From Dichotomopilus funicola (taxonomy: Eukaryota; Ascomycota; Sordariomycetes; Sordariales; Chaetomiaceae), in the NCBI RefSeq assembly GCF_033296635.1, contig NW_026944024.1, positions 1,054,001-1,118,000 on the forward strand: DNA of 64,000 nt. The letters run 5' to 3'. Under the pieces are notes generated by a model. It was not told the origin of the DNA and ran no database searches. It saw only the letters and a list, made by a program, of their open reading frames with translations. Position numbers and translations under genes: made by a program. Of the stretch, positions 44,464-57,728 are shown one piece after another. The number at the start of each line of letters is the position of its first letter. Position 1 is the stretch's first letter.

Positions 44464-45718
44464 TGTGGTTGCGGCGTGGTGGTGGTGTGTTGGGTGCCTT
44501 TGTGGGAAATGGGTGGATAATGCGTTGTTGGTGAGGAGGGTTGCGAAGGGGGATGGTGGTGAGAATGAAGACGGGAATGGAATCACACCTATGTAGTTGT
44601 GTGCTTTGACTCTGGGCATTTGACGTTGTTAGTCGAAAAAAGGGGGGTTGAGGAAGGGGCCGTGTTAGTCACCCCGCAGCCGCAGTAACATGCGTGAGCC
44701 AGCTGAGAAGAGTAGACCAGGAAACAGACAACCTAATCCAGTAATGAACGCGAAAGAGTTGGTGAAGCTTCCGAAATACAAATCATGACTCGCACTTACA
44801 TTTTAAGCATTCGTTTTCTTTTCCCCGAAAGCACCAAATTCGTTGCTGTGCCTTCCTTGCTTGTTGCTCGGTAGGGATTTAAGCTTCGGACGACCCTCTC
44901 TTTCTCCAACTCATACATCCAGGTACAAACCTCACTCACAATACCCAGGCTGATGCAAATTGTAGAGATGTCATGTATCAATATTGTCTAGTCTTCCATG
45001 TTACCTGGTACCAGGAGTATGGTGTAGTCCAGGATCTAGCCTAGGACGAGATAAAAAGAGATAAAACGCACGGGATCTAAAGCACACAAACCACACCAAG
45101 GTATCAATCGAGCGGTCAAAGTCAGGCAGGTATCAATCACGGATGCCATCCTTCGTGAACCTCCAGAAAACGCAACGCTCCATTCCAAAAGAGTAAGCAA
45201 GAACCCAAGACAACAACTACCAACGACCTCGGCGACCAACCAAGCCCGTTATCCGCTTCCATTCCCACCTCATAAACCTCGTTCGTCGACATTTCCCATG
45301 CACACATACGCCACGTCCCCAGGCCATCAACTATGTACCCGAAAAATGTCATCATCGCTAGCCTCCCCACACGTCCTCTCCGTTCCCTTGCCCCCCCAAC
45401 GTTCCAATTGACCAACTCCGTTTTGTTTGCGCGGAGAGGTAGAAAAGAAAAAAAAGCCATGCCAACTGGCGCGCGTGACGTGTAACGTCTGCCATTCCCC
45501 ATTCCCGGTGACCGGCATTAAAAAAAAAGAAGTGGTTAAACTTGGAATGAACGGGGCGCAATTGTTTTGTTTCCCGAAACCCGAGAACCAAATGGCCCGA
45601 AAGGAGTGTGGCGAAGCTGCAAAAATAGCATCGGTCCAAGAAGTGGAGACACAGCCGATATCCGAACGCGGCAATCGCTAGCCTTTTTCCCTCCCTTCAC
45701 CTTACGTCGTCACAGCAA
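44464..45718. other. Intergenic; no recognisable gene
   Basis: 1.25 kb between the sirtuin promoter and the 3' end of the CRH gene. Short open frames only. A-rich runs lie near 45446 and 45520. Confidence 0.55.
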
Positions 45719-46964
45719 CTAGAGGGCGAGGTAGCCAAAGAGAGCGGCAGCACCGACCGCAGCCATGTTGCCGACCATGGTGGGCGCAGCGCCAGTGGAC
45801 ACGGTCGAGGAGGCAGAGTTAGTAGCGCTACCGCCGTTGCCACTGGTCTTGCTAGGGCCAGAGGTGGTGGCGTGCTCAGCAGAGCTGCTAGCGCTGTGCG
45901 AGGCCGACGAGCTCTTGGTCGAGAGGGTGGTGGCAGTCGAGGTGTGCGAGGTGGTCGAGCTGGCCTTGGTGGAAGTGGGCTTAGCGGAGGTAGACTTGGT
46001 CGAGCTGGGCTTGACGGAGCTGCTGCTGTCCGAGTCGCCGCCGTTGCCGCCGACAACCTTGATGCTCTGCCACGTGCCGCTGCGGTCGGTGTACCGGTAC
46101 TCGGAGGCACTGGTCGCGCCCTGGCCGCCCATGTAGTCCTGGATGTGCAGGCTCTGGTAGTAACCATCGAAGGGGGCATCGGTGAAGTCGGTAATACCGC
46201 CAGCCCAGTCGATCGTGCCCTGAGGCGCGTCCTTGCGGCCACCAACCCAGGTGCCGAGCTTGATCTGCATGGGGGTCTGGGGGTAGCCAGCGCAGCCGGC
46301 AACGCCGGTGTTCTTGAGCGTGCGCACAACGGCGCCATCGATGATCCAGTCGAGCTGGTCGGGAGTCCACTTGATGGTGTAGGTGTGGAACTGGTTCACC
46401 GGGTCGGCGACCGGCGAGAAACCACCGCGGTCGTAGGTGTCAGTGCAGCCCTTGCTGAAGAAGTTGGTCTGGACCTGGGTGGCATCACCACCGAGCCACT
46501 CCCAGTCGATCTCGTCGAGGTCGTCCGACTGCAGCACGAAGCTGGTCACGACACCAACACCACGAGCGGCGCGAACCGTCACATCGACCTGGCCGAAAAA
46601 GATGTACTGGTTGGACGAGATAGTGGGCGCGTCCGTCTCCTTGCTTATGGAGAAGACAGCGCCGAGGCCGTTGTCATACTTGAGGCTGGTGCCATCAGCG
46701 GGCTTGAAAAAGCTGTTGGCGCCCTTACGGAAGTCAACATCAACCGGCTTAGCGCCGACAGCCTTGGGGTTGGGGCAGCCATCTGCGCAAGATAGCTCGT
46801 TAGCACAGCCACTCTTTGGTATAAAGCATCTCTCTCTCAGCCACGCAAGCCGAGGGAGAAGAGACTCGAGACTCACCACGTTTGGTGGGATCGCAAGCCG
46901 TGAAGGTTTGCGCAGAGGCCAGCGAGGCCGCGAGGGCCACTGTGGTGAAGATCTTGGAAAGCAT
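45719..46964 (-). CDS. GPI-anchored CRH-type GH16 chitin-glucan transglycosylase
   Basis: Exon 1 (46964-46877) and exon 2 (46782-45719) join in phase 1 across a 94-bp intron, giving 383 aa. A signal peptide (MLSKIFTTVALAASLASA, cut before QTF) leads into a GH16 domain with the CRH signature DEIDWEWLGGD, where Glu120 (nucleophile), Asp122 and Glu124 (acid/base) are all present. WIIDGAVVRTL, PMQIKLGTWVGG and IDWAGGITDF follow. A Ser/Thr/Lys-rich stalk (about 265-355) and a hydrophobic tail (MAAVGAAALFGYLAL) mark GPI attachment. CRH enzymes cross-link chitin to beta-glucan at the cell surface. No CBM18 is present, so it resembles the shorter CRH members. Paired cysteines (CDP, GCPNP) lie at the mature N-terminus. 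Confidence 0.93.
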
Positions 46965-49897
46965 TGTTGCTGTTGCAGTCTTGGTGGCGTTTGGCTTGTT
47001 TGGGGGTGGCTGTCACTAAGTGGGTGCTGAGGTCGATCGATCTGCGTGGAGCGGGATCTACGGGTCTATTAAAGGTGGTAGACTCGATCGGAGGCCCAAA
47101 AAAGCGAGTGTCTGGGGTTTATGAAAGGGTTGTAAGAAAAAAATATATTGTCAGCGAGGTGGCTGTGAACGAGAGACTGGTGAAAGAAGCGACTGAATGC
47201 CACGAAGACCGGGCGGGTCTAAAGGGGGGGGTGAGCACAAGAAATGTTGCGGTGGTTGAAGATGCACAAGCAAAGGAGGAGCAAGATCAACATGGAATCC
47301 GGGCTCCATCCGCGATTTGAATCAAAACTCGCTCGCCCTTTCCGCCGCCCTCAAGGGGGGCTTTGCTGCTCGTGTTAGCTTTCATTGCGCCTGCCCCTGG
47401 GCTGGGACTCCGTCTGGGGCCGCCCAGGGTGGATGAGCCTGCAGCCTGCTCCGTCCGAAAAACGCGAAATCCAGCAAGTCACTTGTCTATCTGGCCAATG
47501 AACTGCTGCCCTGCTTCCCAGCCCGTCTCGGCGTGCCAGGGGCGACCTGCTGTTCCTGGTCATGCACTGCATCCCAAAATGGACCCCCGACCTCCTCGGC
47601 GCAAGCTTGCGGGCTTGGGCCACGGTCAATAATCGGCTTGGCAAATCTAGGCATGATGCATTGAGTGGGCCAATAACCAGCTAAACTATTCGCAGCCAAC
47701 GCCGAAGGCTGGATACGAACGCCGTTTGCGGATGACTCGCGTGGCCGGACCACGACGGCGACGGGCGTCAGGATGGGATTTCCCTCCCACATTCCTATCA
47801 CAATACGTCGTGTGCGCAATGCCAACCGCTCACCTGGTAACGTATATTCGCCCTTCCCTCTCTCTTTGTGTGACTATTTTTACCTGCCGTGCGACTCAGC
47901 GCTTCGCAGTCCCGAGTCGGTCGTACACGTGTTTGCAAATGAGCCATGATGCAGCAACGGCAGTTGGATCTTGCTGTTATTTGCTCGTCGGCGAGGGAGC
48001 GTTGGCGTCGTCTTCATTTCCCCATTGCACCCTCAGGCTCCTTTCAAAAAACTCAAAAGTGGGTCCACCCCGAAGACAGACGGATTTCACGGAAACCCGG
48101 CATCCGAGACGGCAAGCCGCGGGAGTTGGTGTTTTCTTTCTCGAACGATCCACGAGTTCCAACCAGAACTAGTGTAGTTGGCTTCCTCGTGCGCCCATCC
48201 TCGCCATCCTGTGTGGTGAAATCCATGATATCACGGGTTGCACATCGCGCCAGGTAAGCGGCTCCAGGGCGGCAACACAAAAATAGGGGTCTCTGCGGGT
48301 TTTCAGCCAATCCAATCAAAGAAGTGCCCTGAGCCCTTGCCGCAGATCCGCCTTCGCGCCCAGTTGCCGAGCGCGACCTCCAGTGCAGAAACGGTGCAGT
48401 GAAAATCATGCGAGAACGGTGGGGAACAAAAAGGCCAGGCTTCACCAGGCGGACACCAGCCCTCGCGGCCAGATCAACCCGGGTGCCCGACGGCCAGGCT
48501 GCTTCCACTTGGCGACTTGTTACACACAGCGGGTTCCATATTGCTGCCCTGTTGTGGAAGAATTTCCACCAGCCAGCCGCCGAAACAATTCTTCCGGTTG
48601 TTGGAGACAAATGGACAAATGTGCGTTCAACCTCGCCGTTTCCCCTCGGCCTGCTGAAACAGGAGAGCGTGCCAGCCAAGACGGAGCGAATGCCCCTCCT
48701 GCTCTCTCACTCCCCCAACAGGGCAAGATGTCCCCAACTCTGTTGATCAAAGATGTGCAAGAAGTGCGTTTCAAGATCATCGAATCCCGTTTCTAGTTTC
48801 GTTCCTCTTGCTCGTCCTCCACTCCGTTAGTTAGGTGGCGTGGGAAACTGATGATGGGCACCTTCGTACTCGGTCGTATGGAACGTTCCATCAGAAAATG
48901 ACGGAAACCCCGAGTTGCTTTAGAGTAAAAGGTCTGTACATTCTAAACTCCTTCGTACAGAGGATGGAATGGATGAGTCGTGGGGCTGCCTCATGCGCTG
49001 TCAAACTTGTCAAAGGCGAATAAAGGGCTCAGCCTCCCTTCGGTCTCGCTCAATTGCCTCCGTCCCGAGTCTCGACGCGGGCGTCACTTTACCAGCGGCT
49101 CCCACTCTCTCGGGCGGCAACAGTCAGCACCTAACGGGAATTCGACGCACATGTGGGGGAAAACCCAGGCGAAACAACAATTCGTCTCGTATTCTAGGCC
49201 CGTCCACGTTCACGCCGTCACGCGACGCCGTCTTGTCTCCGGCGCCCACAAGAGTGGCAATCGTGGGTGGTTGGGGAATTGATGTCTCAGATAACGAACT
49301 CTTCGCCTCGGGTTTGGTGCATACGGAATTACGGATACAATTCTGCCTCGGGGTTTGGCGAGTCGGTCATTTTGAATTGGTCGAGCTCTCCGTAAAAAGG
49401 CTCGTGCCCTTTCTATCTTTGGCGTTCCAGAACTTTGTTTTTGTCCTAGTCGCTCGGACCGGCCGAATGCTGTTCCCCAGCCTTTAGCGCTGTCTCACTC
49501 AGCCCTCCTCAGCCCTGTGAGCGGCCAGGCTCTAATTTCAAGTTTGTTTGTCGGCTGTCTCCGGCGGCAATAGTTGATGGATCGCCAGCAAACACCATCA
49601 CGAGATCTCGTGGTCAACCTACTTGCCCTTGGAAGTGAAGAAATGAGTTTTTTTTTATCGTGCAAGTCCGGTGACTTGAAGGATTGGGTGCCTAGCCCAC
49701 CAAAATTTCGGTTCATCACCGCGAGGATCTTGTGCTTCGGCCCGTCTCAATGCGTTTCACAACTAGCGCGTTTCCGGGTTAGGTGGCCGTCCAACTGGCC
49801 GGGACACGGCACAAGTTCAGATGAGGCAGAACGGCCGTGGAGACGTGGCCCGAAACGACAAGCGAAAATGGGGTCAAAAAATGGCAAAAGAAAGGCC
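46965..49897. other. Long intergenic region upstream of CRH
   Basis: 2.9 kb without a gene I can assign. Overlapping open frames of up to 208 codons at 48053-48796 occur on both strands and show no family pattern. The first 400 bp next to the CRH start are presumably its promoter. Confidence 0.5.
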
Positions 49898-49990
49898 TCT
49901 CCCGCCGGGAATTGAACCCGGGTCTCGAGCGTTGTTATGGGGACTTGCCTCATTGACAAGCTCACATACTGACCACTATACTACGGAAGA
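49898..49990 (-). tRNA. tRNA-Asp (GTC) with a 22-nt intron
   Basis: The cloverleaf folds fully on the minus strand. The acceptor TCTTCCG pairs with CGGGAGA (one G-U). The D arm is GTAT-AGTGGTCA-GTAT, the anticodon stem TGAGC/GCTCG has loop TTGTCAC (anticodon GTC), and the T arm is CCGGG-TTCAATT-CCCGG. A 22-nt intron (49953-49932) sits after position 37, the normal site for nuclear tRNA introns. The mature tRNA is 71 nt without CCA. Confidence 0.9.
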
Positions 49991-52698
49991 CTTGCGGATG
50001 TGATCATCCGCCGTAGCTGGTTGGTTGGAACGCCGACCGAATCCGAGGTATATCAAGCTGCTCACTGAGCCTCATGCTCTAACTTCCATCACACCCCCTG
50101 ATCATTTTCTTTTTTTTTAGTCAACCCGTCGACAACCACACCAGCAAGTTAGCACTTCGTGATTGTCAAGGTATTAACGTGAATGGCTTGTCTGCTCGAC
50201 GTCAGTATAATGCTGCCAACACCCGAGACATTCAGTATCTTGCCAGCCGGCCATTTTCCCCATTGCCACATGAGCCCGATTTCCGGGGACCTGCCTGGCA
50301 GTCACTGCAGCGCGCGTTTTGGTGTCAGTTTCGAAATGTTTATGAGCGTCCTCAGCGTTCAGAAAACGCCAGCTGGATCATAACGTTAGACAACCCGACA
50401 AACCCGAGAATTGGGCCGTTTCTTTGCACGTCTTACTCTCCCAGCCTTGCAGATCTTCGCACAGCCAAGTGAGGATCTACAACTCGCCGTTTGATCCCAG
50501 GCAAGGCGCACAGCAAACATTCCAACAGCTCGGTTTTGGAAATGATAACAAACGAGGAAGTGTCTTCGCAGTTGTCGGGGCGTGAACGAGACATCAGAGC
50601 GGTGTAGGGCCGACGAGGTCTGAGACTGAGAACATATCCGAAACCCCGGCGTCAATGAAAGGAGCACCAAATCAAGAGGGGAATGGGACAACGAGTATCT
50701 GTCCAACGAGGGCGGTGAGACTGTTGGAAAACATACAGTTGGTCACCGCGGTAATGCGATGGCTGGCGTGTCTTCAGAGGGCCAGTGAACCTACTTCAAT
50801 GTCGAAACACAACACCTTCCAAGGAGCCCCGAGACCGGAAATAAACAATCACGACAACGCACCTGAACCACCAATGCCGAGTCAACTCATACACTCACCC
50901 CACACCTCGAATGTTGCCAACCACGGCGAAGAGTGTCCCAGCGAGGCGGGTTCGGCTTGTCGTGTTTGTACGGGTTATGGGCCATACAACGTTCTCCAAC
51001 GCCGATTACATACCGTCTTCGACTTCGAGCACGATTTGTTAGGCCAAACAACGTCAACCAAAGACTCGTTATCTCGGAACTACCGCTTGTATCAGAAATG
51101 CTCACTTAGTTCTCTTCGTCAGCTAACCGCCATTCGTTCCATGGCCCCTTCCTGTCCACCCAACGTCATCGAATGACTCAATATCATGCTTCGAGGTTGA
51201 TGTTTACTCGAAGACTACGCCACTTGATTTATCGCCACGTCAATATCGTGCCTTTCCACCGCTTCTGGTCCGCTAGCATCGTCTCCCACTTCATCTATCC
51301 TCTCTGTGTTTTCTCAGCCCCCCTGAGAGGGGATCCCCAAAGAAGTAGCACATTTGCCCTCGCTGAGCGCAACGACGGCATCAATGTTGACTCTAGGGCA
51401 CCCGCACCCTCTCCGAGATTTCGACACCTTCGAATCCAATATCACCCTCACCCGCCGACTCAACATGGCAGTTACAAACGCCTATTAGCTATGAGGACCG
51501 CCTTCGATCGACTACTGCGTAGTTCCCGCAGGTGCGCCACGACGGATTGCTGCCCTGCCTCAGGCCTAGCACCCCCTTTTTTCCAATAATTGTGAAAGAA
51601 TCGTCCGACCCCCAGAAGATACTCAAGCTGCTAGGCGGTGGTAGATACGATGATTGACATGTCTCCAAAATGTTCTTTCTCTCGGACTGTAGCGGAAAAG
51701 CAGAAGATATTGTTCCAGAGGGCCCGGTAGTAACCTGGCATTTTTGTAAAGACTCGCATCTCTAGAGGTCTACATGCGCTCCACGCCGTTGAAACATGAT
51801 CTAAGTAACGTCAAGAATAACTTTATTCACCTAAAGCTTCCTGTTTCCGTGTGCTTAGAAAGCTCAAGTGCCATCTCATCACCTAAGGTCTAAATGTTCA
51901 ATGTCATACTCGCGGGGCAAAGGGTAATTTGGAGTGTCCCACAGCCCCTGGTAAACAAGAGGAAATGCAACGATAGGGGAAATGAAAAGGCGCCGAAAGC
52001 CGAAAGGCTCATCGGTGACGAAAACCCATAAGTGAGTTATGCTTCGGCGAGATCGGGAGCCTAAGTTCCGTGGCGCGCGCGTTGACGCCCACGAACCCCA
52101 TATTCGCCTTCCGGAAAGTCGAGCATTGTCGGCTATGGATGGAAGGGACTGCATGGGGTTTACTTGGAAGGGGAGAGGAGCGGGAAAAAAGATGAAGGTT
52201 AGGCTAAATGGTCTGGTAATATACTCCGCCAACTCGACATTCCTACTCTGCTCTCAATATGGAGGTCAACATATAAAAATTAATATTTTCCTCTTCCTTG
52301 GCTAACATACTGGTTCACATCATCCCTATGTACCCCTCTAGCACCGGTCGGGACCAAGAAAAAAAGAAAAGACACGCAATATGAAAGAATACATAGTATA
52401 TGATACTATTAAATTCCTCATGCTGTTTCTGCGAAGTTACCTGTTAGCCAAGGAAGCTAAGACCAAAATCACCACCGTCAACACCATTAACGCTCGTTCT
52501 GACGCAAATCAATCGACCATCTTGTCGTATTTCCAAAAGCCGGAAAGCTCGAGTTGTTCGCCCGAGCTAAGTACGCCGTGTTCTGAATCTGGAGTTTGAG
52601 GCTGGGTACTGAGTCGAATGAAACGTCTTCGCCGTCACTCTAAATCGTCCGTTAGCTTGGAAGGCTTGCAGCAACCCCCCTCGTGGGAAGTTCATGAG
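49991..52698. other. Long intergenic region, no recognisable gene
   Basis: 2.7 kb. Open frames of 173 codons (50655-51176) and 138 codons (51173-51589) have no domain signal. AT content rises from about 52200 to 52500. The far end may be the 3' end of the tyrosinase gene if an extra terminal intron is used. Confidence 0.5.
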
Positions 52699-54637
52699 TC
52701 ATCCGGCCTGGGAACATACCCTCTGTATCACAAACCTCAACTCTCGCTCCAGGAAACTTATCGCCTCTCCCATCGGGGAATCTTTCAACGTATGGTCCCC
52801 CACCATCACATTCTTCAGCGGTACGCTGATCGATGCCACACCATCGACGGGCATGCTTAGCAACGATACACGCCCTATTACAATATCCCCGGCGGCAAGT
52901 CTCAGTATGACAGGAAGAGGCAGCTCGCTTCGATCCACGGTAATCTCGGCCGTAAAATAATTCTTGGTCGCAACGTTCCACCCTTCCCCACTCGCCCGAA
53001 CATGTCCCACGCCATTGTCACTATGGCTATAGAGCGAGTTGATGTACGCCGTAACGTGGCTGGCGCGCTCCTCTGGTGGCATCCTCCAGTCTGGCATTTC
53101 TGGGTAAGTGTACCCAAACCTGGAGATGTTGGCCACCGAGATGGTCGTGTGGAAGTTCAGGTTCTCGTCGAAGAAGGGCTTCAGCGGACTTTCGGCCGTG
53201 ATATTAGTCCCCCTCGGGGTACCATATTGGCCGGTCGAGTAAGCTGTGACATTAAATACGGCTTCGGTGTAATAAATTGTCTGCCACAAGGCTACAAGGC
53301 GGTCGACATTGCTGTGGTGCAACATGCTGTTTCCGTCAGCAAAAAGGGTCTTGGGATGCTGTGGGGATGTAGTTAACATACAAAAGGGGGTCGAATGCTG
53401 ACCAGTTAGTGTCAGAAAAGGTCCCATTGCACACTGACATTGCATGGACTAGATTGTGAGGGAACTCGAGGCTCGAAATTCGCCACCCGGTATTGTCGAA
53501 AACTCTGGTCCTGGCAAAGATATCATACTGTTCCCGCGTCAGGTAGCTATTCCCGACACGTCGGCTAGTCCTCAGGTAGAGAGGCTGGGTCACTGGCACC
53601 CGAATGAATAACCTACCACATCACTCATTAAATCCTGTGCCACTTTGGCCATCGCGTGGTTGGATGTAGTGATATTGCAGAAAGTGTTCCCATCGCCAAG
53701 ACATCTGATCGTTTGGGGATACGTCCCCAGGAAACCGCCGAAGCTGGAGACAACGTTGGGCTGCTGGTACCGATAGCTGTACAGAGGATTGGGGATTCTC
53801 CTCCTGCCGCTCGGCGCTCTGACGGAGATGTTGACAGCATAAACGGCGGGTGGCAAAGCGGGATCAGAAGCCCAGTCCCAGTAGGGTTGCCGAAGAGTCT
53901 GGGCGGCTGCCACGTACTCAGTCTTGAGGTTTGGGGGATACTCATTTGCTATTCTTGCCGCGCGGGAGACCAGAACTTGCTACCACCACGTTAGCTGTAG
54001 CCCGCAATATGAGATATTAGGACGGAAAGTACTCTTCTAACCTCGAAAAGGGCCACGTAGGGCCGGTGCCAAGTCACAAACATGATGTCCTAGGGGCAAC
54101 GGATCAGCCGAAGGACGCCGAAAGGAACGTCCTCGTTGGGCTCGCATACACCGTGAGGGCAGAACCCCGTGACGGGGGCGCCGTCTACATTGCCGACTCC
54201 GTTCCACGCACTGTGAGGAAACCCATGGACTCCTGGAGGGTGGTTAGTATCGAGGTTTAACCGTTTGGGGAAGTGTTAGTCAAGCAAGGGATGCGAGTCG
54301 AGAGGAAGTACCTGTAAGTCCAAAGTAAGAAAGCTCGTCGGTCTCGTTCATGGCTTGAAGTTCGGCCAGGGCGAGCATGTAGAGATCCCTGCGGACAAAT
54401 CAGAACCTGTTTTTCCCATTCTCGATTTGCCGCGGCGAGCGCTGCTCCGTACCATTGCGGCCCTCCCCGCGCCCATAGCGTCTTGACGTTGAGTCTTGCC
54501 GGCGCCTCTCCTGTGCGTTTGTTTATCCCACTTTTGACACCGACCACTGGAAAGGGGGAAGCGGATGGGGCGGGAGACTCGGATCGGATCCCTGCCCATA
54601 ACAAAGCCGCGGTGACCAAGCTTGCAGCTCTCCGCAT
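52699..54637 (-). CDS. Secreted tyrosinase (type-3 copper enzyme)
   Basis: Seven exons (54637-54453, 54388-54312, 54232-54150, 54089-54042, 53979-53617, 53527-53382, 53326-52699) give 509 aa. All six introns are GT-AG and 55-89 bp. A likely signal peptide (MRRAASLVTAALLWAG) starts the protein. Copper site A uses His90 (GVHGFPH), His114 (FCPHG) and His123 (VTWHRPYVALFE). Site B uses His276 and His280 (FPHNLVH) and His305 (DPLFMLHHSNVDRL). All six ligands are present, but two of them depend on correct splicing of short exons. Tyrosinases oxidise phenols to quinones, in melanin formation or cross-linking. The C-terminal domain has beta-rich blocks (AEITVDRSELPLPV, VMVGDHTLKDSPMG). A strong GTATGT donor at 52719 may allow a different last ten residues ending at 52635. 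Confidence 0.88.
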
Positions 54638-57600
54638 CTTCTTTCACCGTGACGGCCGGCGAGGCGTGAGGAGACTCTTGTTGGGCATGAGTTGGGGGTC
54701 CTGGAGGCGGGGTCAGAAACTGACAGCGGTGCTCAGCTGACGCAAAGGGGATGGACGGAGGGACTCGTGATTTATTTTGAACAGCGAGTCATCACAAAGA
54801 GGAGCCGCGGGATCCGCCATGGTCATAGCATATTCCCGCAAGGCGAAGTTGTAACGATATGACAAACTCTGCGGCCCTGGTACACAAGGAACGTTGACAA
54901 GAAGTGGTCAGCATCTCTGTGAAACCGAATGCTGTGTCCATGTGGCGGCAGTAAGAGGGTCTGCTTGAGCTGAGAAACCTCTCCCATACACCCATGATGG
55001 GGTTATGATACCCCGAATGTGCTTGTTACTATGGCTGCCTTTAGCTCCTGCTTAGGTCTCTAGTGCATCTAGCTATGGGTTTTCAGGGAAAGGGGGAACC
55101 TAAGGCATATGTGTCCCAGAAAGGAGACTGGCCCGGAATCCGACGCGCTCCCATCGCAAGCAAGTGAGCACCAGAGGTCCCATGTTCTCTCAGTTTGGTA
55201 CAAAATTAGATAGGTTGTATTGTACACCCTGAAGACATCGTTGTCACGCCTCGGTTGGGCTAGACGGCGAAAGAAGCGGTAAGGGCAGCCGGTTCTCGGC
55301 TCGGTTTGCGAGCAAAACTTTGCATCGAGACTAGAATGCTGATGAAGGTAAGAATGCTAGGTTCTTTCTTCGTTCCCACTCCACCTCGCCGCTGCCCTTC
55401 AATGCGTGGGGGTTCGTGTTGGTTCCTCCTTCTCGCCCCAAAGCAGGAAGGCCGATGCGAGTCGAGACCCCCATCCAAAGGTCGGCAAGAGCTTGCGATG
55501 TCGTGCCTGCCGAGGTCAAGACGCTGAGCTGAAGTCGTCGGAAGGAGCCCCCGAGCGACTGGGAAGGAATGTAACTAAACCCCGTGAGCCACTGGGGTCA
55601 CTCGGGGTCATCTGGGGTACAATATTTCCCACCCACGTTGAAGGTGGCTTGCATTTCTTCCCCTGGTTCCGGTGGTTAGTGTTTTTCCGTTTTCGATCAG
55701 CTCGGCGGATTCTGGAATTTCCGACTGGCGCTCGGGCACCATGTTACACTTTTCATCTTCTCATCATCATTCGTCGGCGTCAGGCAAAATCAACAACTGC
55801 AACCTCACTTGGCCGCCCAGCGCAGTTTGGTTGAATTGACTTCGAGGTACCCAAGGTTTTGCAGGATACTTTCTTTCGTGCAAGCACATCCATAGTACAC
55901 AGTAGGACAAGTTCTCTACCTCAGACCCCCACTTCTAACCCGGTATCTTTTTACGACTAGTATCCCGCCGATCGGCGATGATGTTGACAACAGGGGCATG
56001 TGTTGATGTTGACTTGCCGCCGCAGCCAACAAAAAAAAAAAAATTCCAGCCGTTCCCGCATTCACGCCTTTCCATCACTATTACCTACCCATGCCGTTCG
56101 TTCCTTCCTCCCCAGCTCCGGCATTGCCCGCCTTGCCTGCCCGCCTCACACTACCCCCGAGACTGAGGTCCCGCCATCCAATGGCGCCTAACCCGGCTCT
56201 GCGGTTCTTCAACCCCCTGGCAGCATTTTCTCCCCCACCTTCTTCTCCCCCATTCAATGTCACACATTTCGGGTAGTGTACCTGGAAACGCTTGGACACC
56301 TTCTGTCATCTGCGCGTGTGAACGTGAGGGGTACGCACCTAGGCGGATGTCCCTCGCAGTGGCACCACACACCTATCCATCCACACTCGCATCTAGACAC
56401 CCCGGCCGACCGGCCTAGGTTCCTGGAACCGAGACATTCCCGCATTGGGTGTCTCTCTCTCACTTTTTTTTTGTTTCTTTCGTTTCCTTCTTCATCGAGA
56501 CGCGCAGCAAGACGTGGTATTTGGTTTCATCGTATCCGACAGAGAGTGGCTTGCCCCCCGCGGGAGCAGCAGCTCGTAGCGGGACCGGTGAGAGAGAGCC
56601 AAGCAATTTGTGACAATGACCAGACCCTTGCACCCCTTCCAGAGGGCCCCCTTTCCCCTTTCCCCCTAAAGGAAATAGAGTGGGAGCAAACATCACCTAT
56701 TCCTACTATGTATTCTCACTTTTTTTTCTTCTGGCGATGCAAGGTAATAACGTTAATGCGGACTGCGCTCTCGTCGAGTGGGTAGCAGGCGATCGTGCTG
56801 TGGTGCTACCCAAAACCTGCAGGGGTGCGCAGTTTGGGCTCACAGCACGAGAGCAGGAGATGGAGCAGGAGGAAGGAAAGAGGAGAGAGAGTAACTATTC
56901 GTACCGCGCAGCTACTCGGAGGCCTCGCAATTGCCACTGCCTACCTACCAGGCCTGTAACAGTGTCAAGTTTTCTTCGCCTTCTCCTGCAGGTGTCTCAT
57001 GAGTTCTGGCGCCGGCACTTGTGACGAAAAAAGGCGGCCGGCCACGCGGCTTGTCATACTGGAGTGCTCCACTGCTTGCGTGCGAGGCAAACGCGGCCAG
57101 AAGAGGTTGATCGAGACGCGCAGGCCGGTGCGGTCTTCGCTGACGTTGGGGGGCACGGTGTTCCGGTGATTGGTGGAATCTATGGTGTTCGGGGGATGTG
57201 TGTGACTTAGGCACTGGGCGAAAGCTTACATAGTAGATCACGTTATATCCGAGTTTTGGACCACGGTCAAGGAGACAAGGTATCGAGTAGATAGTTGGGA
57301 AGTGAGGTGTGATATTGATATTAAAAATAAAATGCTAAGTAAGCTTGAATCCCGTGGTGTCCGTTAGTTTTTGATCCCGTAAACGCCGAGAGATAGTACC
57401 ATGTCTATCTCTTTTGGTTTTCCCCCAGTTGGTTTCCATGATCCGTCATGAACGCCGAGTATGTGCCCGTGTCCCCGATTTCCGGTTTCCGGTCCTTCCC
57501 CCTTCCCCTAAACCCCTTTCACCCCCGTGTCCCCAGCCCCATTGACCGTCCGGCCCAACGGAAGACCGTGCTATGCTGTTCCATGATGTTGGAAAAAAAT

Positions 57601-57728
57601 AATGATGGTGATGGTGGTGATGCGATGAGAAAGAGGGGAAAAAAACACAATAAAAGATCGTAGAGGGTAAGAAATCAGGCATGTCCCCTTCTTCAAACTC
57701 CCAAATTACATCTCTTGCCCTCTCATTC
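54638..57728. other. Long intergenic region, no recognisable gene
   Basis: 3.1 kb between the tyrosinase start and the 3' end of the DapA-family gene. A CATCATCAT-like stretch lies near 55765, an A run near 56031, and pyrimidine-rich stretches near 56460 and 56650. No coding segment I can support. Confidence 0.5.

Noticed and set aside
45872..46795. 307-codon open frame antisense to the CRH gene
   Set aside because: It lies entirely opposite the GH16 coding exon, whose active-site motif is intact. Treated as a shadow.
50655..51176. Plus-strand open frame of 173 codons with several cysteines
   Set aside because: The cysteines do not form a known zinc or copper pattern and no homologous exon lies nearby.
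53336..53945. Frameshifts in the tyrosinase gene
   Set aside because: Apparent frame changes are all explained by 55-89-bp GT-AG introns that restore the copper-binding motifs exactly.
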